Positions 8,397 to 16,254 of a stretch of DNA of 64,000 bases are shown in pieces. Source of the stretch: Marinomonas ushuaiensis DSM 15871 (GTDB lineage: Bacteria; Pseudomonadota; Gammaproteobacteria; Pseudomonadales; Marinomonadaceae); assembly GCF_000521805.1 (NCBI RefSeq), contig NZ_JAMB01000001.1, forward strand, positions 248,001-312,000. Reading direction: 5' to 3'. The notes beneath the pieces are model-generated. The model did not search any database. It saw nothing but the letters and a program-made list of their open reading frames with translations, and was not told where the DNA came from. The position numbers and the translations under genes were made by a program. Numbering within the stretch: the stretch's first letter is position 1; the number at the start of each line of letters is the position of its first letter.

Positions 8397-9427
8397 TATT
8401 AGAAGACGTTTGCAAATCTTTTCATGGTGAGCCGGTTGTTAAAGGCCTGAATCTAACCATCGAGGCAGGGGAGTTTGTTGCCTTACTCGGGCCAAGTGGT
8501 TGTGGTAAATCCACTATTTTAAGAATGTTAGCGGGATTTGAACCTGTGACGGATGGGACAATTTCCCATGGTGAACACTGCCTTTCCAGTGCAAAACAAC
8601 ACGTTGCAACAGAAGACAGAAATTTTGGCATGGTGTTTCAATCTTATGCGCTATGGCCCCATATGAGCGTAAAGGATAACGTTGGTTATCCGCTTAAAAT
8701 ACAAAAGATTCATTCTGATGAACGTAATAAACGTATTCAAGAAGCGTTAGAAATTGTCCAGCTTGAAGATTATGCCGATCGATTACCAGCACAATTGAGC
8801 GGCGGACAGCGTCAACGTGTGGCGCTTGCTCGTAGTTTGGTTACCGAACCTGATGTGGTGTTATTTGACGAGCCTTTGGCTAACCTAGATCGACATCTAC
8901 GCGCCAAGATGGAAGATACGTTTCGCGCCTTTCACAAACGCACAGGTGCGACCATTGTTTATGTCACTCACGATCAGTCTGAAGCCATGTCTCTTGCAGA
9001 TCGGATTGCTGTATTGAACAAGGGAGAATTAGTGCAGTGGGGAACGCCTCAAGCACTTTATGCCACGCCGAAAAATACTTGGTTAGCAAATTTTATCGGC
9101 CGAGGTTCAGTGTTGAGAGTGAGTGAAATCGCGCCTCAACAATACGTCAATAGCACAGATTTACACGGTTTGATTGAAAGATACTCTTCAGAAGGCGCTT
9201 TTAGTTCAGTGCTTGTTCGCCCTCAAGATATTCATTTTGTTTCTGTTGATGGTCTATCTATTCCTGTGACAGTCGATAACTGCATTTTTCGTGGTGAGAG
9301 ATATGATATCGGGTTAACCCTGAAAGACGGGCAGCAAGTACTAACTTACAGTGATGTACCTATGACAACCAACAGTCTGCATTATATTCGTCTTGAGCAA
9401 GCTTGGTCGCTTGAGAGTGAATCATGA
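8384..9427 (+). CDS. ABC transporter ATP-binding protein, FbpC/PotA-like
   Basis: 347 residues. Walker [10 protein letters not shown] (about 37-45), Q-loop MVFQSYALWPH, signature [14 protein letters not shown], Walker B VVLFDEPLANLD and H-loop YVTHDQSEAM are all intact. The C-terminal region is a TOBE-type regulatory domain. It overlaps the permease gene by 13 bp and the hydrolase gene by 4 bp. Powers import through the preceding permease. The domain layout is that of the iron/aminoethylphosphonate/sugar-phosphate importer group. Confidence 0.92.
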   Translation: MARLILEDVCKSFHGEPVVKGLNLTIEAGEFVALLGPSGCGKSTILRMLAGFEPVTDGTISHGEHCLSSAKQHVATEDRNFGMVFQSYALWPHMSVKDNVGYPLKIQKIHSDERNKRIQEALEIVQLEDYADRLPAQLSGGQRQRVALARSLVTEPDVVLFDEPLANLDRHLRAKMEDTFRAFHKRTGATIVYVTHDQSEAMSLADRIAVLNKGELVQWGTPQALYATPKNTWLANFIGRGSVLRVSEIAPQQYVNSTDLHGLIERYSSEGAFSSVLVRPQDIHFVSVDGLSIPVTVDNCIFRGERYDIGLTLKDGQQVLTYSDVPMTTNSLHYIRLEQAWSLESES

Positions 9428-10506
9428 AGGTTAACATTGATATTCTCAGTGGAGCAGGTCGAAAAACCGCCGCAGCGATTTTGGTGACTTATCAGGCCTC
9501 TCATGAGTCACGCGAGTTACGTTTCTTATTGGATGCGGGTGGCGCATTAGAAGTGGGTGAGGACAAAGGCTGGACTCAGCCTGAAAACCTAGACGCAATT
9601 TTAATATCTCATGATCATCAAGATCATATGGGAGGTTTGCTGGATGTCGATGGCAACGTACCGGTTTATGCCACACAGGAAGTACAAAAATTATTACCAA
9701 CACATCTTAACCTTCACACGTTACCTGTTGGCGGCACGACATTAATTGAAGGTATTGAAGTGACAACAGGATCTGCAGGGCATTCCTTTGGTGGTGTGTG
9801 GTTACATCTAAATATGGGGGAAGGTGTTTACTACAGTGGTGACTTTAGTTTGGAATCGACTTTGTATCCTTTCACCATGCCACCAAAGGCTGATATTGCT
9901 CTGCTTGATGCGTCTTATGGTTTATATGACAACAGCTTAGAGGAAGGTAAGCAGTCACTACTGACTTTTTTGAAAGAAGAAAAATCCTTGGTCATGCCTG
10001 TTCCTCAAAGCGGACGAGCGTTAGAAATTGCTTGTTGGCTAACGTCTTTAGACTTTCATGATTGGACTTTGGGCGAAGATTGTTTGTCACCAGAAACGGC
10101 CTTGGCGTCACCAATAGAAGGAATATGTGCTGAAGCTAGACCCGTATTAGAACGCCTTAAAGGCAGACGGTTCGACCTCAATACGAAAGTGATTTTATGC
10201 GGTGACCCTGATGGTGTTAGTGGCATCGCCGCAGATTTACTACTTGAACCAGAAACCTACTTGCCCGTTTATACAGGCCACCTTCCAGAACATGCTCGCC
10301 AAGCAGTGAGTGAAGACAAGGCATATTTTGTTCGCTGGAACGTTCACCCTCGTATACGAGATTTAAAAACACTCGTCGATCACCTTCAGTGTGATGTTTG
10401 CTTGCCTCTTTTTCATGGCATAAAAGATGAAAATGAATGGAAAGAGACACTCGGATCCAGTGTGACATCACAAACTGAAGTGGAGAAAAACTATGCAAAT
10501 TATTAA
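9424..10506 (+). CDS. Metallo-beta-lactamase-fold hydrolase with beta-CASP-like features
   Basis: 360 residues. The dinuclear metal site is complete: ISHDHQDHMGG (about 60-70), a further His in SAGHSFGG and an Asp in YYSGDFSLES. Past the core, LLDASYG (about 160), VMPVPQSGRALEIACW (about 190) and the late PLFHG resemble beta-CASP landmarks of RNase J/CPSF-type nucleases (Asp/Glu in motif A, the GRA-E segment, final HG). It lacks a signal peptide. The start overlaps the ATPase stop (ATGA) and the end overlaps the phosphatase gene by 14 bp. A phosphodiesterase or nuclease acting on the imported compound is my inference; the fold is certain, the beta-CASP assignment moderate. Confidence 0.8.
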   Translation: MKVNIDILSGAGRKTAAAILVTYQASHESRELRFLLDAGGALEVGEDKGWTQPENLDAILISHDHQDHMGGLLDVDGNVPVYATQEVQKLLPTHLNLHTLPVGGTTLIEGIEVTTGSAGHSFGGVWLHLNMGEGVYYSGDFSLESTLYPFTMPPKADIALLDASYGLYDNSLEEGKQSLLTFLKEEKSLVMPVPQSGRALEIACWLTSLDFHDWTLGEDCLSPETALASPIEGICAEARPVLERLKGRRFDLNTKVILCGDPDGVSGIAADLLLEPETYLPVYTGHLPEHARQAVSEDKAYFVRWNVHPRIRDLKTLVDHLQCDVCLPLFHGIKDENEWKETLGSSVTSQTEVEKNYANY

Positions 10507-11047
10507 TAAACCATTCGTTTTTGCCCGTCATGCACAGAGTGCATACAATGCCGATTCTTTGATCGGTGGCTTTACTGACAGCCCATTGACTAACAAAGGT
10601 ATTGAACAAGCTAAAGAGGCTGCGGCTATTCTAAGCCATATCGAATGGAGCGTAGTTATCACAAGTACGCTACAACGCACACAACAAACAGCGTCTTATG
10701 CCGTCCCTAATCAGGCGATAATCCCTTATGAAAAGCTTAAAGAACGCAACTGGGGCGATTTGGAGGGTTGTCCGATAGAGCAACAGCTGCCTTATGAAGT
10801 GACGCCACCTAATGGAGAATCTTGGGACGCTTTTGAAGCTCGAATCATCAGTGCGTTAAACGATATTTTACGACACTATCCGCAACCACTCATTATTGCT
10901 CATTCTGGCGTTTATCGAGTGTTGAATAATGTGATTAACGGTACCCCTTATTGTCCAAGAATTGGCAATGTTTCACCTATTTCTTTCATACCCAACCAAG
11001 ATGATGATGGTTGGAAAATAACTCCCCTTAAAGGAAAATCAATATGA
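10493..11047 (+). CDS. Histidine phosphatase family protein
   Basis: 184 residues, typical of compact phosphoglycerate-mutase-like phosphatases. The phosphoacceptor histidine is in FARHAQSAYN (about 11-20) and the second catalytic His in IIAHSGVYRV (about 132-141). Arg in STLQRTQQTA and Glu in ERNWGDLEG complete the pocket. Fifth gene of the operon, overlapping both neighbours (14 bp upstream, 4 bp downstream). Probably removes a phosphate monoester after the preceding metallo-hydrolase opens a diester, but the order of action is inference. Confidence 0.87.
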   Translation: MQIINKPFVFARHAQSAYNADSLIGGFTDSPLTNKGIEQAKEAAAILSHIEWSVVITSTLQRTQQTASYAVPNQAIIPYEKLKERNWGDLEGCPIEQQLPYEVTPPNGESWDAFEARIISALNDILRHYPQPLIIAHSGVYRVLNNVINGTPYCPRIGNVSPISFIPNQDDDGWKITPLKGKSI

Positions 11048-11496
11048 CCAAACACGCTGTTATTGTTGACTTAGATGGCACACTCGCAGAATTCGATCAC
11101 ACTCAAGTTGCGCATTGGGTATTAGGTGCAGAGAAACATTGGGATCCGTTTTTTGAGCATATGAAAAACGCACCCGTGATCGAAAATATTTTGCGTTTAG
11201 TGACTATCTTAAAACAACAAGGCCAATCTATTTTGATTTGTAGTGGTCGTCCTGAATCCCATAAACAACATTCTATAGAGTGGATGCAGCAGTATAACGT
11301 GCCTTTTGATGGTGTTTATCTGCGTCCTGAAAATGCGGATGAAGTGCCAGATGAAGAAGTGAAAAAAGAGCTTCTACAGAAAATTCACGATGATGGCTTT
11401 TCACCTTGGCTTGTATTAGATGATAGAGATGCAGTGGTAGCAGGATGGCGCAATTTGGGGCTGACGTGTTTGCAATGTGCGCCAGGGGATTTTTAA
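11044..11496 (+). CDS. HAD-superfamily phosphatase like the 3'-phosphatase domain of T4 polynucleotide kinase
   Basis: 150 residues. HAD motif I VDLDGTLAEFD (residues 9-19) has both catalytic aspartates, motif II is in ICSGRPES, and motif IV is LVLDDRDAVVAGWR. The ending GWRNLGLTCLQCAPGDF mirrors the C-terminus of T4 Pnkp (remembered as WRRIGVECWQVASGDF), and the protein is about the size of that domain alone, with no kinase part. Last gene of the operon; a terminator follows at 11528. Substrate may be a nucleoside or sugar phosphate; a true nucleic-acid 3' end is possible but unproven. Confidence 0.82.
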   Translation: MTKHAVIVDLDGTLAEFDHTQVAHWVLGAEKHWDPFFEHMKNAPVIENILRLVTILKQQGQSILICSGRPESHKQHSIEWMQQYNVPFDGVYLRPENADEVPDEEVKKELLQKIHDDGFSPWLVLDDRDAVVAGWRNLGLTCLQCAPGDF

Positions 11497-11527
11497 CCCG
11501 GTAACGTTATTCCTTATTGGCTAAATT

Positions 11528-11568
11528 AACATGGAGCAACTTTATACTAGAAGAGGCTCCATGTTTTT
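11528..11568 (+). terminator. Intrinsic terminator of the Pho-box ABC/hydrolase operon
   Basis: A 10-bp stem (11528-11537 with 11556-11565, AACATGGAGC and its complement) and an 18-base loop end in TTTTT, 32 bp past the HAD gene stop. It closes the operon that begins at 5686. Confidence 0.82.
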
Positions 11569-11610
11569 CATTATGCTTAGACGCAGCTAGTTAAAGTAGC
11601 TTGGTTCTAT

Positions 11611-12066
11611 CTAAGCAGGCATCGCTTGTTCGCAATGGTGCATTTCTTGTTGTCTAAAAGTGTTGCTCGTTTGTTTTGATTCCTTGTCTTCTCGGGTGAA
11701 ACGCTCCCAATCGCCAGCTTCCATATAAGGCGCACTGCTTAGAGGCTGATTGTATATATAAATCCAACCTTGGCCATAGGGTGAAAACACACGCTTACGA
11801 GTAAATAACGAGGTTTTTAGAGACTCTGGATTGAAGCCTTCAAGACGATCGAGTTCTTCTAAAATTTCGCCTGATACATCGTACCACTCCACACGAACTC
11901 GTCCGCTTTCGTCATGGGTTGGAATAATACCGGGGAAGTCGCCTAGGTTGTACATGCGAAAACCTGTTAGCCAGCCTAATCCGATGCGCTTACATCCAGC
12001 GATTAACTTATGATTGTTTAAACCCTCGCGAAGAGTTCCATAGACAGCGACAATGTGAGTAGTCAT
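11611..12066 (-). CDS. Gamma-glutamylcyclotransferase-like (AIG2/GGCT fold) protein
   Basis: 151 residues. The GGCT substrate loop is VYGTLREGLNNH (about 8-19) and the candidate catalytic acid lies in LDRLEGFNPES (Glu about 76), with the conserved Tyr in WYDVSGEIL. E. coli YtfP-like proteins have this layout. The C-terminal 25 residues are polar and not part of the fold. Probably cleaves gamma-glutamyl amides to 5-oxoproline, although many small members have no proven activity. It converges with the operon to its left. Confidence 0.83.
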   Translation of the reverse strand: MTTHIVAVYGTLREGLNNHKLIAGCKRIGLGWLTGFRMYNLGDFPGIIPTHDESGRVRVEWYDVSGEILEELDRLEGFNPESLKTSLFTRKRVFSPYGQGWIYIYNQPLSSAPYMEAGDWERFTREDKESKQTSNTFRQQEMHHCEQAMPA

Positions 12067-12272
12067 GGGAGTATTCCATCTTTATGCATACAATAAAGTG
12101 CACAAGATGGCCCTGCTGAAGCCGCATTTCAAGCCCATCAGGCCGAATTAGTAGGTAAATTACAGAGCCCTGACACATCCTTTATACATTCAATAGATTG
12201 CTTGAGCAGAGATACATTTCGTAACCTGTTTTTAAGGTCTTTTTTGTCCAAAAGAGAAGGCCTTAACTCACG

Positions 12273-13334
12273 TCATGAAGCGTGAGCTGTCTCATGATCT
12301 AATAACCAGCGCTTGCGCTCTAATCCGCCAGAATATCCGGTTAAGCTCCCGTCTTTACCAATCACTCTATGACAAGGGATGACGATAGCAATGCGGTTCA
12401 TGCCATTGGCTCTGGCCACTGCACGGATCGCTTTTGGATTGTTTAATCGAATGGCTTGTTCTTGATAGTTCGCCGTAGTGGCAAAGGGGATATCACACAA
12501 GGCTTTCCAGACAGAATTTTGGAAGTCCGTTCCTGGTGTATGAAGCTTCACAGTGAATTCTTTTCGTTGACCTAGAAAATATTCTTCCAGTTCTTTTTTA
12601 ACCTGTTTAGTGTGAGTATTTTCTCCTGCTACGATAGGCGCTTTCAGACGACGCTGTAAGTCTTCGAACTCTGTTTCAAGCATACGTCGATCGACAAACT
12701 CTAAAAGGCACACACCTTCGTCTGTAGCGCACACAAACATAGGGCCAATTGGTGTGGTGAGTCTATCGATTAAAATCACAGAATTCTCCAAATTTAGTGT
12801 GGGCGAATGACCCAAAAGCTTTTTAAAAGTGTAACCGAAGCCGCTCAAAGAGTCGTAGCCTGAATCTAACGCTGTGTTGGTCGCTGTTTTTCCACGCTTT
12901 AATTCTTGGAAAGCATAGTTTATTCGGTACATACGTTGAAAGGTTTGAAACGTCATACCGTAATGCTGATTAAACCAACGGCGTAAAAAAATAGGCCGAA
13001 TGCCTGCTTCAATAAGCTGTTCATCGGTCATTTTGGCCTTCGTACAACCTCGTACCAGATCCATTGCAGCTTGTACTTCATCAGGCGCTTTATAGGTATT
13101 TTCTGTTGGACGACAGATTTTACAAGGACGAAACCCTGCGTCCATTGCATCTTTAAAATGAGTATAAAACTGCACGTTTTCACGTTTTGGTTTGCGAGCT
13201 CGGCAGGTCGCTATGCAAAAAATCGATGTGGTTTTTACCGCAAAAAAGAACACCCCAACGTAACTTGATGTACGGTTTATCAACGCCTGATAATAATCAT
13301 CAGTTAGTTTTTTATCGGTGATTAACATAGACAT
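12273..13334 (-). CDS. ada: Bifunctional Ada: methyl-phosphotriester sensor, activator and O6-methylguanine methyltransferase
   Basis: 353 residues with the full Ada order. The N-terminal zinc domain has Cys40, Cys44, Cys71 and Cys74 (FCIATCRARKPKREN and GFRPCKICRP). An AraC-type helix-turn-helix follows (RRWFNQHYGMTFQTFQR), then the methyltransferase domain ending in VIPCHRVIGKDGSLTGYSGG with the alkyl-acceptor Cys. It repairs O6-methylguanine and, once methylated on the N-domain, activates the adaptive response. The start may be the third residue (ATG at 13328), since spacing to GAG fits better. Transcribed alone; no alkB or alkA neighbour, though tag lies at 31064. Confidence 0.93.
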   Translation of the reverse strand: MSMLITDKKLTDDYYQALINRTSSYVGVFFFAVKTTSIFCIATCRARKPKRENVQFYTHFKDAMDAGFRPCKICRPTENTYKAPDEVQAAMDLVRGCTKAKMTDEQLIEAGIRPIFLRRWFNQHYGMTFQTFQRMYRINYAFQELKRGKTATNTALDSGYDSLSGFGYTFKKLLGHSPTLNLENSVILIDRLTTPIGPMFVCATDEGVCLLEFVDRRMLETEFEDLQRRLKAPIVAGENTHTKQVKKELEEYFLGQRKEFTVKLHTPGTDFQNSVWKALCDIPFATTANYQEQAIRLNNPKAIRAVARANGMNRIAIVIPCHRVIGKDGSLTGYSGGLERKRWLLDHETAHAS

Positions 13335-13564
13335 ACTCGTTGGGTTTTCTCTGTGTTATTGAATACAACACGCAATAAACTAAGGTTAAGCCATCAGGCT
13401 AAAAAACGACAACCGAAAACTGGACGAGTATTTTTTATAAAGCGTTTTATTGAACGCTTGGCGTAGAGGTAGCAATAACCTTTTGTTTGTCTGTGAGTTT
13501 TTACTTATCATTCGCCCTCTTTTGATTCTCTCTGACTCGTATTTGGTAGTTTAAAGGCAATGTT

Positions 13565-14323
13565 ATGGATTACAGTTTATTTACTGTGACTTTGTTAATA
13601 GGCACAGGCTTCATTGCAGGTATTATTAATACCTTGGCTGGTGGCGGTTCTAACCTGACCTTGCCTGCTCTGATGGTGATGGGAATGCCAGCCGACATCG
13701 CCAACGCAACCAACCGTGTAGGTGTTCTATTACAAAGTATTTCGGCGACGTTCGGTTTTAAAAAAGCCAAAAAGCTCGATAATGTGGATATTTTACCGGT
13801 ATTGATTCCATCGATACTTGGCGGTGTTATTGGTGCTTTCTGTGCGAGTTATGCGCCGGAAACATGGCTAAAGCCTTTATTATTAACCGCTATGATCAGT
13901 ATGACATTGGTGATGATTATTCGACCGAAACTTATCGCGCCACCAGAAGGCACTATTCCTTTCAAAGTATCTGAAAAACCAAGTGCATGGATCGTACTGT
14001 TCTTGGCTGGTATTTATAGCGGCTTCGTCCAAGCAGGTGTTGGCTTCGTTCTCATTGCCGCTTTAGCAGGCACATTGCGCTATGATCTTGTTCGCACCAA
14101 CGCACTTAAAGTTGTTTGCGTACTTGGTCCCACCGTCTTGGCGCTCATCGTGTTTATTTGGAATGACCAAATTCTTTGGGTTCCCGGTTTGCTCCTCGCG
14201 TGTGGCACCGTGTTAGGCTCCACTCTTGCTGTGAAAATGGCGATCAAGGCAAACCCAAATCACCTTAAATGGTTTCTTTTCATCATGACGGTTTGTGGCA
14301 GTGCCGCCGCGTTAATCAGTTAA
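13565..14323 (+). CDS. TSUP-family permease (TauE/SafE, sulfite exporter-like)
   Basis: 252 residues, about eight hydrophobic segments in two TSUP repeats. The first repeat opens with GFIAGIINTLAGGGSNLTLP and the second has AGIYSGFVQAGVGFVLIAAL, the paired signature loops of the family. TSUP proteins move sulfur-containing or organic anions across the inner membrane. There is no sulfonate-metabolism neighbour, so the substrate is unknown. A decayed copy of its last 70 codons lies downstream at 15552-15763, on the far side of the diguanylate cyclase gene. A second intact family member is at 48296. Confidence 0.88.
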   Translation: MDYSLFTVTLLIGTGFIAGIINTLAGGGSNLTLPALMVMGMPADIANATNRVGVLLQSISATFGFKKAKKLDNVDILPVLIPSILGGVIGAFCASYAPETWLKPLLLTAMISMTLVMIIRPKLIAPPEGTIPFKVSEKPSAWIVLFLAGIYSGFVQAGVGFVLIAALAGTLRYDLVRTNALKVVCVLGPTVLALIVFIWNDQILWVPGLLLACGTVLGSTLAVKMAIKANPNHLKWFLFIMTVCGSAAALIS

Positions 14324-14496
14324 CATATAGTTACTTTGATTCACGTAAATAGTACGGTCTAATACAAAGCTTGATATAAAATTTTGCGCTAAGGAAATGT
14401 ATTTTCAATGAAACAGTCAAGCAATAGCGCTTCATTTTTTGTATATATTAGGATGTTTTGAACAAAACATATTAAAAAATGAGGAGTAAGGTCTAA

Positions 14497-15540
14497 GTGA
14501 TTGCGTTTTTAGAGAATAGTCTTGGTATTAAATCCACTGACCCTAGATTTCGTTTCCGTATTTTTTTGTTTTCCGTTCTGTTGATGTTCATCCCTGCATT
14601 CGCTTTTTTTAGTTACTATAACTACGCTGTTGCCTTTTATCCTCCTCTGCTCGTGTTACAACTGATTTGTTTATTGCTAAGCCTTGTGGCGGGCTATTTT
14701 CTGGTCGTTAAAAAACGACCTAAAATAACGGCTGCTATATTACAGACAGTAATTACCGTAGATACTTTGTTGGTTATTTTTGATGGTGGAAATGAAGAGT
14801 TTGTCTTGGCCTTTGCATTTTTAACGCCTGTTATTGGGGTTTTTATTCTGGGTGGCCGATTGGGAGGGATATTAAGCGTCATTAACTTTGCTTGTGTCTT
14901 CTATTTTTGCCTTACTCACATGGACACTTGGGAGCCCGCTCCGTTTCTATCCATCGATCTAATTCATTTCACTACGATTTATGTACTTATTCTTGTTGTA
15001 TCTATTTTTTATGACTCTAGTCGTCGAAGATCCTACGAAATGATGGAAGAAGCAAATCACCAGCTAAAAGAGTTAGCAACCACTGACGCCCTTACAAAAT
15101 TGCGTAATCGACGCTACATAGAAGACCAGCTACTCAATTCAAATCATAGCCAATATATTGCAATGATTGATGTCGATGATTTCAAAGTAGTGAACGATAC
15201 ATATGGGCACAGTGAAGGTGATAAAGTGTTGTTGGAGCTGGGCGCTATTTTAAAGAAAAGCATAGGCAAAAATGACATAGTTGGACGTTGGGGGGGAGAA
15301 GAGTTCGTGCTTATTTTTGAACACTACGATTTAGATTTAGTTAAAGAAAACTTAGCCTTACTTAATGAAAACGTAGCGACGCATAATTTCAACCTAGAAC
15401 GAAAAATCACTGTGAGTATAGGCCTTTCAGATCATCAGGCTTGTAATAATAGAGACAGCCTGCGAAAAGTAGACCAAGCCCTGTATGAAGCGAAAGCTGG
15501 CGGCAAAAATCGATTCTGCATCGCCAGCGGATTGTCTTAA
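14497..15540 (+). CDS. Membrane diguanylate cyclase (GGDEF domain)
   Basis: 347 residues, GTG start with GAGGAGTAAGG just upstream. Five to six membrane segments fill residues 20-170, then a linker (YEMMEEANHQLKELA) leads to a C-terminal GGDEF domain: TDALTKLRNRRYIEDQL, MIDVDDFKVVNDTYGHSEGD and active site GRWGGEEFVLIF. The inhibitory RxxD site is not kept (GKND at that position), so product inhibition may be weak. It should make cyclic di-GMP in response to a membrane or periplasmic cue. It sits between an intact and a broken TSUP gene, as if inserted there. Confidence 0.92.
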   Translation: MIAFLENSLGIKSTDPRFRFRIFLFSVLLMFIPAFAFFSYYNYAVAFYPPLLVLQLICLLLSLVAGYFLVVKKRPKITAAILQTVITVDTLLVIFDGGNEEFVLAFAFLTPVIGVFILGGRLGGILSVINFACVFYFCLTHMDTWEPAPFLSIDLIHFTTIYVLILVVSIFYDSSRRRSYEMMEEANHQLKELATTDALTKLRNRRYIEDQLLNSNHSQYIAMIDVDDFKVVNDTYGHSEGDKVLLELGAILKKSIGKNDIVGRWGGEEFVLIFEHYDLDLVKENLALLNENVATHNFNLERKITVSIGLSDHQACNNRDSLRKVDQALYEAKAGGKNRFCIASGLS

Positions 15541-15551
15541 TCAGGAAAAGG

Positions 15552-15763
15552 GTCTGTGCACTGGATTTTACCACTTTGGCATTAGGCACCTTTATTTGAA
15601 ACGATTAAATCCTTTGGATCCCCGAGTTGAGCGTTGCTTCTGGTATCATGATGGGCTCCACACTCGCCGTGAAAATGGCGATCAAAGCGAACCCGAATCA
15701 TCTTAAATTTTTTTATTTATCATGACTATTTGTGGCAGTGTCGTTGCTTTATTGAGTGATTAG
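15552..15763 (+). pseudogene. Remnant of a second TSUP permease gene (C-terminal third)
   Basis: Reading from 15552 gives VCALDFTTLALGTFI, a stop (TGA 15597), ND, a stop (TAA 15606), then ILWIPELSVASGIMMGSTLA and VKMAIKANPNHLK. A one-base deletion near 15710-15720 follows, then IMTICGSVVALLSD and TAG at 15761. It aligns codon for codon with the end of the intact gene at 13565-14323 (VCVLGPTVLALIVFI ... ILWVPGLLLACGTVLGSTLA). The 5' two thirds are absent. It begins about 10 bases after the cyclase stop codon. Confidence 0.85.
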
Positions 15764-15822
15764 GGTTTACGTTTTATCCTAGCGTTATCTAACCTTGAAT
15801 ATCCTCAAAGAGGAATGAACCA

Positions 15823-16176
15823 ATGCAAGAACAGGAATATTTTGGAAGCTGTCACTGTGGCAATGTTCAATTCAAAATCATCACGGATGCGCCAGAGCTA
15901 ACGACCTGTGATTGCTCTATCTGCATCAGGAAAAATGCCTTAATGGTGAAAGTGCATGAAAGCCAATTTGAACTGATTCAGGGTGAAGGCAGCCTCACTG
16001 AATACCAATTTCACACCCACACCGCGCGACATTTCTTCTGTAAGGTTTGCGGCATCTACCCCTTCCATAGAAAACGCGTTTCGCCCTATTTCTTCGGCAT
16101 CAATGTTTATTGCTTAGAAAACTTTGATACTGAAGGCATTCCTGTACGAGCAACGATTGGCGCAGGAATGGCGTGA
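15823..16176 (+). CDS. GFA-family (CENP-V/formaldehyde-activating-like) zinc protein
   Basis: 117 residues. The family zinc ligands are visible: GSCHCGNVQF (about 6-15), CDCSICIRKNAL (about 29-40) and FFCKVCGIYPFHRKR (about 68-82). GFA-domain proteins bind zinc; some are linked to S-hydroxymethylglutathione formation, but most have no proven activity. A good ribosome binding site (AGAGGA) precedes the ATG. It stands alone after the TSUP remnant. Another GFA protein of a different subgroup is at 61168. Confidence 0.86.
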   Translation: MQEQEYFGSCHCGNVQFKIITDAPELTTCDCSICIRKNALMVKVHESQFELIQGEGSLTEYQFHTHTARHFFCKVCGIYPFHRKRVSPYFFGINVYCLENFDTEGIPVRATIGAGMA

Positions 16177-16206
16177 ATTTTTAAACATCAACCATCGCTT
16201 AGTAAA

Positions 16207-16244
16207 TTCAGTGAGGTTCAAAGGTTATTTGTACCTCACTGGAA
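16207..16244 (-). terminator. Hairpin after the sugar ABC operon
   Basis: CAGTGAGGT (16209-16217) pairs with ACCTCACTG (16233-16241), and the pairing extends two bases with a bulge. It lies 11 bp past the stop of the ATPase gene on the minus strand. The following T-tract is poor (AATTTACT), so it may be a weak terminator or an mRNA-stabilising hairpin. Confidence 0.4.
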
Positions 16245-16254
16245 TTGTAACAAC

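Noticed and set aside
15485..15706. 73-codon frame at the end of the diguanylate cyclase
   Set aside because: It is out of frame with both the cyclase and the TSUP remnant; the remnant explains the sequence.
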